Assembly (NCBI GenBank): GCA_947174575.1 | Contig: CAMWJM010000027.1 | Span: 1-10,115, forward strand | Direction: 5' to 3' | From: an uncultured Alistipes sp. | Lineage (GTDB): Bacteria > Bacteroidota > Bacteroidia > Bacteroidales > Rikenellaceae | Length of the DNA: 10,115 nt | Part shown: positions 1 to 5,109 of the stretch, in pieces | Position numbering within the stretch: position 1 is the stretch's first letter | Layout: each line of letters opens with the position of its first letter | Translations under genes and position numbers: made by a program | Notes under the pieces: model-generated | Databases searched by the model: none | What the model was told of the DNA's origin: nothing | What the model saw: only the letters and a program-made list of their open reading frames with translations

Positions 1-97
1 CCAAAGAATCGAGGGGTGCTTCTACGATGAAGTAATCTTCAGTTTCTTCTACGACGCAGGCCGTCAGGCCGGAGGCGTTGATCTGGATGGTTTTCAT
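1..97 (-). CDS. Unrecognised gene, N-terminal 32 codons only
   Basis: An open frame starts with ATG at 97 on the minus strand and runs off the left edge without a stop. The visible protein begins MKTIQINASGLTACVVEETE and goes on to DYFIVEAPLDSL. It has no signal peptide or membrane segment and reads as a soluble cytoplasmic protein. I do not recognise the family. The codons are GC-rich (GCC, GGC, CTG), unlike the AT-rich gene upstream. That gene ends 70 bases away on the same strand. The gap holds a small inverted repeat, TAGGAA / TTCCTA (130-135 and 142-147), with no T-run behind it. No Shine-Dalgarno sequence is evident before the ATG, which is common in this phylum. Confidence 0.5.
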   Translation of the reverse strand, partial: MKTIQINASGLTACVVEETEDYFIVEAPLDSL

Positions 98-167
98 AAT
101 TGTAAGGTTAACCCGCGAAACATTAGGTTTAGGAATCTAATTTCCTATATAATTCACAGAGAATCTG

Positions 168-683
168 TTAATTATTTTTCTTCGCTTTTTCTTTTTGTCG
201 GGCTTCTTTTTTTGCTTGACGTTCAACTTTACGGCGTTCTTTATCCGTCAAAACAGAGGTTCTTGTCTTCACGGGTTCAGACATCGATTTTGTTTGCTTA
301 TTAGAGGTTGTAAGTGTATCGGATGTATTTTTTGTGACATTTTTCTCCGGAACAGTTCTTTTTGTGGAATTGACCGTAGTTGTCCCTTTGGTAGGGTTAA
401 CCGTAGCTTTTACTTGCGGTTTAGTCGATGTTGCAGAAGCGGAAGTCTTTTTTTCTTTCTGCTGCGAATTTATTTGAGGTGTTGAAGAAACCGGTTTCTT
501 AGCATCTGCATCTATTTGCTGAATTTGTTCCGTTTTCGTTTCAGCAGGTGTCTGTTGAGCACTCTTTTCATCAGATGCTGCGCCAATAAATATAAAAACA
601 ATAACACCAATGATAATAAGGATAATCGAGCCGCAGCCCAAAGATTCTTTAGGATCGGGAACTTCTTGAAGCATCCATGCCAT
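168..683 (-). CDS. Hypothetical single-pass membrane protein with Thr/Ser/Lys-rich tail
   Basis: The family is not recognised. From the ATG at 683 the protein is 171 aa: a short N-terminus (MAWMLQEVPDPKESLGCGS), one strongly hydrophobic segment of about 17-19 residues rich in Ile and Val (roughly residues 19-36), then a long low-complexity tail. The tail is rich in Thr, Ser, Lys and Gln with scattered Pro, and ends in a very basic stretch of Lys, Arg and Glu that could form a charged helix. The layout suggests an anchored protein with a flexible extended domain. No TonB, LysM or SPOR-like motif is visible. An in-frame ATG at 737 would add 18 residues; I prefer 683 because the added segment is charged and unlike the compact start of small membrane proteins, but this is not certain. 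The gene is clearly AT-richer than the genes from 1284 onward, which hints at separate ancestry. Confidence 0.6.
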   Translation of the reverse strand: MAWMLQEVPDPKESLGCGSIILIIIGVIVFIFIGAASDEKSAQQTPAETKTEQIQQIDADAKKPVSSTPQINSQQKEKKTSASATSTKPQVKATVNPTKGTTTVNSTKRTVPEKNVTKNTSDTLTTSNKQTKSMSEPVKTRTSVLTDKERRKVERQAKKEARQKEKAKKNN

Positions 684-787
684 AATTTTAAACGAGTAAA
701 GTTTTTCAAATCGAAAATTCAAAACAGGATCATGCAATCACTATTGCACTCAATGGATGAGAAGGTATTCACGACAGATTTTTCATA

Positions 788-806
788 GCAACAAAGTTTT
801 TGTTGC
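788..806. repeat. Perfect 8-bp hairpin GCAACAAA / TTTGTTGC
   Basis: GCAACAAA (788-795) and TTTGTTGC (799-806) are perfect reverse complements around the 3-base spacer GTT. Neither strand has a clear T-run after the stem, so it is not a canonical intrinsic terminator. It lies just beyond the left end of the larger inverted repeat, where a minus-strand transcript of that repeat would be expected to end, so a weak terminator or processing role is possible. Confidence 0.45.
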
Positions 807-814
807 CATCCGAC

Positions 815-1086
815 TCCTAATATGGCGGGTTAATATGAAAACAGAAAGTGTGGAGTCGTTCGTTTATCCGAATAGAGGTTCTGGAATACCTTTGTAGAAA
901 TAAACTAACACAATACCCCACACCTGTTCAGTATGGGGTAGATAGAAAATGCAACCACAGAGGGTCAGATAACACATACCGAAACAGATGATGAGTGCTG
1001 TCGTTTACCCTCTACAATGAATTTTCCAGATTCCTATTCGGGGTGAAAGCGAAACACTTTCATCAATATGTACGCCGCTTGCGCGA
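815..1086 (-). ncRNA. Candidate rod-like structured RNA (6S-like shape) or decayed inverted-repeat element
   Basis: A nested, collinear series of complementary blocks gives a long interrupted hairpin: GGCG 824-827 with 1073-1076; GAAAGTGT 844-851 with 1054-1061; TCG 856-858 with 1050-1052; CCGAATAG 868-875 with 1034-1041; TCTGGAA 880-886 with 1024-1030; TTGTAGA 892-898 with 1011-1017; TAAAC 901-905 with 1003-1007. Two inner hairpins lie near the apex: TACCCCA 914-920 / TGGGGTA 934-940, and AGAGGGT 959-965 / ACCCTCT 1007-1013; the second competes with the last outer block. A consensus minus-strand promoter (1092-1122) would start a transcript near 1086 reading straight into this structure. A single long rod with internal bulges is the general architecture of 6S RNA, but I cannot assign a family by eye. 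The ends given are estimates. The alternative is a MITE-like remnant or two diverged inverted copies of a regulatory sequence. Confidence 0.4.
914..940. repeat. Inverted repeat TACCCCA / TGGGGTA
   Basis: TACCCCA (914-920) and TGGGGTA (934-940) are perfect 7-bp reverse complements separated by 13 bases. The pair sits in the apical part of the larger inverted repeat and would form an independent stem there on either strand. No T-run follows, so it is not read as a terminator. Confidence 0.5.
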
Positions 1087-1091
1087 CAGGG

Positions 1092-1122
1092 CAAAGATAG
1101 AAAATGTTTTTGCTTCGGACAA
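1092..1122 (-). promoter_or_regulatory. Bacteroidetes-type promoter, minus strand
   Basis: On the minus strand, TTG (1122-1120) is followed by exactly 20 bases and then TATCTTTG (1099-1092), a full match to the Bacteroides sigma-ABfr pattern (TTG/TTTG, 19-21 bp, TAnnTTTG). The expected start is near 1086, firing leftward into the long inverted repeat. The next gene on that strand starts some 400 bases further on, at 683 or 737, so the promoter either serves a small RNA or gives that gene a long structured leader. Confidence 0.6.
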
Positions 1123-1196
1123 CACTCATCGGGGTATTGTTGCGCAAATCTCGGAGAAATCGCCGTAGGAAGTATTGCATTCCAAGCCGGTTCGCA

Positions 1197-1218
1197 TCAC
1201 GTGAGCGCTCTCACATGA
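1197..1218. promoter_or_regulatory. CRP-like palindromic operator candidate upstream of the amidase gene
   Basis: TCACGTGAG, four bases, CTCACATGA: the two 9-base arms match as reverse complements at 8 of 9 positions. The core CGTGA-N6-TCACA (1200-1215) differs at one base from the E. coli CRP pattern TGTGA-N6-TCACA. It lies 65 bases before the ATG of the choloylglycine-hydrolase-family gene, a suitable place for a dimeric regulator such as a CRP/FNR-type protein. The regulator is not known; the likeness to the E. coli site may be coincidence. No strong TAnnTTTG promoter was found between it and the gene. Confidence 0.4.
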
Positions 1219-1283
1219 CGTTTAAGCCGACGAATCGGGAAATACCGTTTCTAATGTTGCACCGAATTTGCAAGGCGGAGGGT

Positions 1284-2321
1284 ATGAAGCGAACAATATT
1301 ATTGGCGCTGCTGATTGCAGCATGCGGAGCATCGAGAGCGGAAATGTGCACGAGAGTAGTATACACGGGACCGGAAGAAACGGTATTGACGGGTCGGACG
1401 ATGGATTGGAAAGAAGACCCGCAGAGCAAACTTTGGATATTCCCGCGGGGCATGCACCGCAACGGAGCTGCGGGCGCAAATTCGTTGGAATGGACGTCGA
1501 AATACGGCAGCGCGGTGACTTCGGCCTACGACATCTGCACGACAGACGGGATGAACGAAAAAGGGCTGGTCGCGAATCTGCTATGGCTGGCCGAATCGGA
1601 ATACCCCGCGCGCGACAGTCGCAAACCGGCCATTTCAGTCTCGGTGTGGGCGCAATATATATTGGATAACTTCGCGACCGTAGACGAAGCCGTCGCTGCT
1701 TTTTCGAGCGGCGCATTCGACGTGGTCTCCGATTTGATGCCCGACGGTTCGCGCATGGCGGCGTTGCATCTGTCGGTGTCGGATGCCTCGGGCGACAGCG
1801 CCATATTCGAATACATCGACGGCAAACTCGCCATCCGCCACAGTCCGGAATATACGGTGATGACCAATTCGCCGACCTTCGAAAAACAGCTGGCGCTCGA
1901 CGACTACTGGAACAACATCGGCGGACTGGTTTTCCTGCCGGGCACCAATCGTGCGGCCGACCGGTTCGTACGGGCCTCGTTCTATATCGGCTCGATCCCG
2001 AAAACCGACGACACCCGACTGGCCGTAGCCTCGGTTTTCAGCGTCATCCGCAACGTCTCGGTGCCGCTGGGAATCAGCACTCCCGACGAACCGAACATCT
2101 CGTCGACGCGCTGGCGCACGGTCGCCGACCAGAAAAACCGGGTCTACTACTACGAATCGGTGCTCTATCCGTTCCTCATCTGGGTGGATTTCGACGGACT
2201 GGATTTCTCGGCCGGCACCCCCGTCAGGATGATCGATCCGGCATCGGGCCAACGATATGCCGGCAATACGACATCCCGATTCGTCCCGACGGCACCGTTC
2301 ATCTTTCAAACGGCGAACTGA
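1284..2321 (+). CDS. Exported choloylglycine hydrolase-family amidase (bile salt hydrolase / penicillin V acylase type)
   Basis: An N-terminal-nucleophile hydrolase that cleaves linear amide bonds; known relatives deconjugate bile salts, hydrolyse penicillin V or cleave acyl-homoserine lactones. The 345-aa protein starts with a signal peptide (MKRTILLALLIAACGASRA), which places it outside the cytoplasm as is usual for Gram-negative members. Processing just before the Cys of EMCTRVV would expose the catalytic N-terminal Cys. Numbering that Cys as 2, Arg18 and Asp21 (GRTMDW) fall exactly where the family has them. GLVANLLWL supplies the conserved Asn, VMTNSPTF the second Asn and NRAADRFVRASF the Arg, so the active site looks complete. 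I chose the ATG at 1284, preceded by GGCGGAGGG as ribosome binding site, over the in-frame ATG at 1104, whose extra 60 residues are Arg-rich, unlike the family, and would bury the signal peptide. The gene ends 17 bp from the convergent regulator gene. Substrate cannot be told from sequence; bile salts are plausible for a gut organism. Confidence 0.88.
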   Translation: MKRTILLALLIAACGASRAEMCTRVVYTGPEETVLTGRTMDWKEDPQSKLWIFPRGMHRNGAAGANSLEWTSKYGSAVTSAYDICTTDGMNEKGLVANLLWLAESEYPARDSRKPAISVSVWAQYILDNFATVDEAVAAFSSGAFDVVSDLMPDGSRMAALHLSVSDASGDSAIFEYIDGKLAIRHSPEYTVMTNSPTFEKQLALDDYWNNIGGLVFLPGTNRAADRFVRASFYIGSIPKTDDTRLAVASVFSVIRNVSVPLGISTPDEPNISSTRWRTVADQKNRVYYYESVLYPFLIWVDFDGLDFSAGTPVRMIDPASGQRYAGNTTSRFVPTAPFIFQTAN

Positions 2322-2338
2322 ATCGCAAAGCCGACCGG

Positions 2339-3052
2339 TTATTCGAGAAAATGATTTTCCTGGTTGTTGGCCAGGGAGAATTCGCGCAGCGAGCGGAGGT
2401 GGCGGTGCAGCATGGCGACGCACTCCTCTTCGTTCCGTTCGCGAACGAGCCGCAGCAACTCGCGATGCTCGAAACAAACCTCGTCGGAAGGCACGGAGCA
2501 GACGCTATAACGCTGGTAATAGCGCAGCACGTCGGGCGTGATGACCAGCAGCAGCGACGCGATGACGGGATTGTGGGCGCCGCGCGCCAGCGCCTGGTGG
2601 TAGGCGAAATCCTTGGGCACCCGTTCGTCGGAGTAGAACGACGCTTCGCACACCGCCAGCGCCTCTTCGATGACCGCCAAATCCTCCTCCGTGCGGTTGC
2701 GGGCACAGAGCCTCAGGGCCTCCGACTCGAGCAGTTCGCGCACATAGACCAACGACGCGAAGTCATATTGCTGAATCTGCAGGGCATCGGTAATCATGCG
2801 TTCGAGCACCTGCATGGTCTCGCGCGCCACGACCGTGCCGCTCTGCGGGAACGTCTGGACGATGCCGTAAAACTCCAGTTTCTGGAACGCCGCACGGACA
2901 TGGGCGCGGCCCACCCCCAGCTTCTCGGCCAGCCGCCGCTCGGCGGGCAACCGTTCGCCGGGCTGCAGACGGCCCGAATAAAGCTGTTCCTTGATATATT
3001 TGAGCACCTCCTCGACCTGGGAGATGCCGGGCGCATAATTCATAGCCTTCAT
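2339..3052 (-). CDS. GntR-family transcriptional regulator, FadR-type (FCD domain)
   Basis: A DNA-binding repressor or activator of the FadR subfamily, probably responding to a uronate intermediate of this locus. From ATG 3052 it has 237 aa. Residues about 9-75 form the GntR winged helix-turn-helix (YIKEQLYSGRLQPGERLPAE, then LAEKLGVGRAHVRAAFQKLE and the wing QSGTVV). The rest is the all-helical FCD domain, with the metal and ligand-binding set Asp148 and His152 (DFAYHQAL), His196 (FEHREL) and His218 (HRHL) all present. An upstream in-frame ATG at 3079 is unlikely because it lies inside the predicted promoter (3068-3099); ATG 3043 is a further option. The gene stands directly downstream of the jelly-roll lyase gene on the same strand but seems to have its own promoter. 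GntR proteins control alginate uptake elsewhere (AlgO of Sphingomonas A1) and hexuronate genes in E. coli (ExuR/UxuR). Its likely targets are the palindromes at 4067-4092. Confidence 0.9.
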   Translation of the reverse strand: MKAMNYAPGISQVEEVLKYIKEQLYSGRLQPGERLPAERRLAEKLGVGRAHVRAAFQKLEFYGIVQTFPQSGTVVARETMQVLERMITDALQIQQYDFASLVYVRELLESEALRLCARNRTEEDLAVIEEALAVCEASFYSDERVPKDFAYHQALARGAHNPVIASLLLVITPDVLRYYQRYSVCSVPSDEVCFEHRELLRLVRERNEEECVAMLHRHLRSLREFSLANNQENHFLE

Positions 3053-3067
3053 TTCGGTTTGGGATTG

Positions 3068-3099
3068 CAAAGGTCGCAAAAAAAACCAATCAAACCAAA
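3068..3099 (-). promoter_or_regulatory. Promoter of the GntR regulator gene
   Basis: On the minus strand TTTG (3099-3096), 20 bases, then GACCTTTG (3075-3068), one base off TAnnTTTG. The start would be near 3063, leaving a leader of about 10-20 bases before ATG 3052 or 3043. The element abuts the stop codon of the lyase gene (3101-3103). Two ACCAA half-sites in direct orientation on the plus strand (3085-3089 and 3094-3098) lie over the spacer and -33 element. They resemble halves of the operator at 4067-4092, so weak autoregulation is possible. Confidence 0.5.
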
Positions 3100-3100
3100 A

Positions 3101-4024
3101 TTATCGCACCTCCTTTTTCACCTCGAAATCGGCGAAACGCAGAATTTCGTCGCGCAACTGCGATTTCAGCGCCCCCTGCTTGCCGAAACTGCGGTAAATA
3201 CCCCACTTGGGACGCATGCCGGTCGTGCCGTCGCGCCACATGGCCAGCGGCGTACGAGGCACGGACAGCAACTCGCGGCTGTCGCGCAGCCGTCGCACGG
3301 AGAGGGTGTAACTCCCCTCGGGTGCGCATTCGATGCGCTCCTCGACCTCGACCCACTCGCCCAGAAACTCCTCCAGATCGGCCCGGGCCAGATAGGTATT
3401 GCCGCCGCCCGCGCTCGTAGGCGGCACGTGGATGACTTGCAGCTGGCGCTTGCCGGTGGAGAGCGTGCGGGCCGTGAAGGTGATCAGGGGCATCGAGACG
3501 TCGGCCGTACCGGCGGCGTTGTCGATCCCCTTGATCTGGTGGACATGGCAGAACTGCTGCGAGGTCAGCATCCCCGTGGGCAGGCGGAATTTCCAGCGGA
3601 AAACCATCGTTTCGCCCTCCTGCCCCACCATCGAGGCCGGCGAATGGCCGTCGGTCTTGATCTCGTTGCGCTGACGGTCGGTGATATTGGGTTTGCCGCG
3701 GTCGTCGTCGATGTCGATATGGATATAGAAGTCGAAGACGTAGCGCTGCAACTCCTCGTCCCACGACTGACGGATGTGCTGGAACGGCGCTGCAGCGTGG
3801 GCGTTGGAGGTGTCAGGCGTCTCGTAGTTGTAACCGCAGGCGGTAATCAGCGCATAGGTCTGCGCCGTGTCGCCGTCGGCCCGCAACTCGCCCTCCTGCA
3901 GCGCGGGCTGCTGCACTCCGGGCTGCGAAGGCTTCGGTTTGTCGGACACAGCGGGAATCTCGAACGTACGCCCCGAGCAGGCCAGCCCCAAAAGAATGAA
4001 TCCGGCGAAAATAAATCGTTTCAT
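3101..4024 (-). CDS. Jelly-roll polysaccharide lyase lipoprotein (PL7/PL13/PL20-like fold)
   Basis: Probably an endo-acting lyase that cuts a uronic-acid polysaccharide by beta-elimination. The 307-aa protein starts with a lipoprotein signal (MKRFIFAGFILLGLAC, lipid-bearing Cys16) and a Pro/Gln-rich linker to about residue 50. The rest is beta-rich. Three motifs come in the order seen in beta-jelly-roll lyases: DRQRNEIKTD (116-125), like the R-x-E strand motif; FCHVHQIKG (158-166), like the QIH strand with catalytic Gln/His; and KWGIYRSF (273-280), like the C-terminal K-x-G-x-Y motif with the catalytic Tyr. It lies within a uronate locus and diverges from two esterase genes across a shared operator. 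The exact PL family is uncertain; alginate, glucuronan and heparin-type lyases all use this fold. The residues after Cys16 (SGRTF) lack the acidic lipoprotein export signal known in Bacteroidetes, so it may face the periplasm rather than the surface (inference). Confidence 0.75.
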   Translation of the reverse strand: MKRFIFAGFILLGLACSGRTFEIPAVSDKPKPSQPGVQQPALQEGELRADGDTAQTYALITACGYNYETPDTSNAHAAAPFQHIRQSWDEELQRYVFDFYIHIDIDDDRGKPNITDRQRNEIKTDGHSPASMVGQEGETMVFRWKFRLPTGMLTSQQFCHVHQIKGIDNAAGTADVSMPLITFTARTLSTGKRQLQVIHVPPTSAGGGNTYLARADLEEFLGEWVEVEERIECAPEGSYTLSVRRLRDSRELLSVPRTPLAMWRDGTTGMRPKWGIYRSFGKQGALKSQLRDEILRFADFEVKKEVR

Positions 4025-4026
4025 GC

Positions 4027-4057
4027 TTGGTTTTATAGTCGATTCGGTTTATCTTTG
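4027..4057 (+). promoter_or_regulatory. Promoter of the esterase operon
   Basis: TTG (4027-4029), 20 bases, then TATCTTTG (4050-4057): a full match to the Bacteroidetes promoter pattern with ideal spacing. The start would be near 4063, giving a leader of about 70 bases before the ATG at 4134. The palindromic operators at 4067-4092 would lie just downstream of the start point, where a bound repressor would block initiation or elongation. No comparably good promoter is seen for the divergent lyase gene. Confidence 0.7.
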
Positions 4058-4066
4058 TAAAAATCG

Positions 4067-4092
4067 GATTGGTCAACCAATCTGGTATACCA
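4067..4092. promoter_or_regulatory. Tandem GntR/FadR-type operators between divergent lyase and esterase genes
   Basis: Two abutting palindromes: GATTGGTCAACCAATC (4067-4082), with 7-base arms around CA, and TGGTATACCA (4083-4092), which is perfectly self-complementary. Both have the TGGT-N2-ACCA core typical of FadR-subfamily operators. The second equals the core of the E. coli ExuR/UxuR hexuronate operator as I recall it. The FadR-type gene in the same locus is the natural candidate to bind here, and the site could serve both the plus-strand esterase promoter and the minus-strand lyase gene. Confidence 0.7.
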
Positions 4093-4133
4093 CACAAAAA
4101 TAATAAAAAAAAGATAACCAAATCACGCTAACG

Positions 4134-5105
4134 ATGAAAAAACTTCTTTGCGTCGCCCTCCTGCTGGCGACGACCGCAGCCCGGGGGCAGCAGCCCACCA
4201 ACCGCTACTCGATGAAACTCACGCAGAACGCCGACGGCACCTACGAGTTGATGAACCGCGCGCGCTATGCCCGCATCGTCGACCTCTCGCAGATCGACGA
4301 CCTGCTCGTCCCCTACACCTACGAGCGCCAGCGGCTCCAGAGCCGCGACTATAAAAATGTGGAAGTCCGCGAAATGGTCTACACCACCCACGAGGGCTAC
4401 GAGTTGCGGATCGCCGTCGACATGGCCGAGAGCGACCGTCCGACGCCCGTAGTCTTCTACGTCCATGGCGGCGGCTGGTCGCGCGGCAACAACGGCTCGT
4501 TCCGCGTGCTGTCGCAGTACATGGCCAAGCAGAAAGGGGTGACGGGCGTGCGCATCGCCTACACGCTGGCGCCGCAGCCGGGCGCCGACGTACGGGTTTC
4601 GATCGCCGACATCGAAGCCGCCGTGCAGTATGTCCGCGACCATGCCGCCGAACTCAATGTCGACCCCTCGCGCATGGGCTTCGTGGGTAATTCGGCCGGG
4701 GCGCATCTGGCCGCCGTGGGCGCCATGACCGCATCCGGCGCCAAGGCGTTCGTGGGCACGTCGGGCATCTACGACCTGGAAACGGCCAACATTTGCCAGA
4801 AGACCAAGGATGCCCAGCGCATCTCCTACTTCTGCGACCGCGATCCCAAGATCGTGCGCGACGCTTCGCCGATCAACCTCATCCCCAAGAAGAAAGCGCC
4901 TGCAGCGCTGCTCTTCTGCGGCACGGCCGACATCACCGTCGAGCATGCCCAGAGCAAGGCCTTCGCCGAAGCGCTCCGCCGCCGCGGCGCCAAGGTCGAC
5001 CTGCAGGTCTACGAGCACTACGACCACAACTTGAGCGCCAAGGCTTCGGACAAGATGGAGGAGGTGTTCTTCAAGACGGTCGATTTCCTCGCCGCAAACC
5101 TCTGA
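4134..5105 (+). CDS. Exported alpha/beta-hydrolase carbohydrate esterase
   Basis: A serine esterase of the HSL / BD-FAE-like alpha/beta-hydrolase group, probably removing acetyl or other acyl esters from a polysaccharide or its fragments. The 323-aa protein begins with a signal peptide (MKKLLCVALLLATTAARG), so it acts in the periplasm or outside. The oxyanion motif HGGGW is at 111-115, the nucleophile elbow GNSAGAH holds Ser187, the acid is Asp266 in CGTADITVEH and the base is His298 in YDHN; the triad is complete. A segment of about 80 residues precedes the core and shows no motif I know. The gene follows its own promoter and operator and is separated by only 4 bases from the next esterase gene, so the two are certainly co-transcribed. 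Location within a uronate locus suggests a deacetylase for an acylated polyuronate, but hemicellulose-type substrates cannot be excluded. Confidence 0.85.
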   Translation: MKKLLCVALLLATTAARGQQPTNRYSMKLTQNADGTYELMNRARYARIVDLSQIDDLLVPYTYERQRLQSRDYKNVEVREMVYTTHEGYELRIAVDMAESDRPTPVVFYVHGGGWSRGNNGSFRVLSQYMAKQKGVTGVRIAYTLAPQPGADVRVSIADIEAAVQYVRDHAAELNVDPSRMGFVGNSAGAHLAAVGAMTASGAKAFVGTSGIYDLETANICQKTKDAQRISYFCDRDPKIVRDASPINLIPKKKAPAALLFCGTADITVEHAQSKAFAEALRRRGAKVDLQVYEHYDHNLSAKASDKMEEVFFKTVDFLAANL

Positions 5106-5109
5106 CGCC

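Larger units (their letters stand above)
684..1283. other. 600-bp gene-free stretch with structured repeats
   Basis: No convincing protein-coding frame lies here. The stretch contains a perfect 8-bp hairpin (788-806), a long imperfect inverted repeat (about 824-1076) with inner hairpins, a strong minus-strand promoter (1092-1122), a plus-strand TACCTTTG promoter-like element (887-894) whose -33 partner is poor, and a 22-bp operator-like palindrome (1197-1218) before the downstream amidase gene. The left two thirds are AT-rich; the composition rises towards 1284. Confidence 0.6.

Noticed and set aside
887..894. Plus-strand TACCTTTG as promoter of the amidase gene
   Set aside because: No TTG or TTTG lies at the proper distance upstream, the leader would be nearly 400 bases long, and the element lies within the inverted-repeat arm.
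842..1064. Invertible (phase-variable) promoter flanked by inverted repeats
   Set aside because: The arms are interrupted and imperfect, unlike the exact repeats needed by site-specific invertases, and no recombinase gene is in view.
1104..1283. 60-codon N-terminal extension of the choloylglycine-hydrolase-family gene
   Set aside because: The extension is Arg-rich, covers the palindrome at 1197-1218, and would place the signal peptide internally. The ATG at 1284 has a good ribosome binding site.
2351..4060. 569-codon open frame on the plus strand
   Set aside because: It lies antisense to the GntR regulator and the lipoprotein lyase, both with clear motifs. Its product is His/Gln/Arg-rich low-complexity sequence, typical of an antisense frame in GC-rich DNA.
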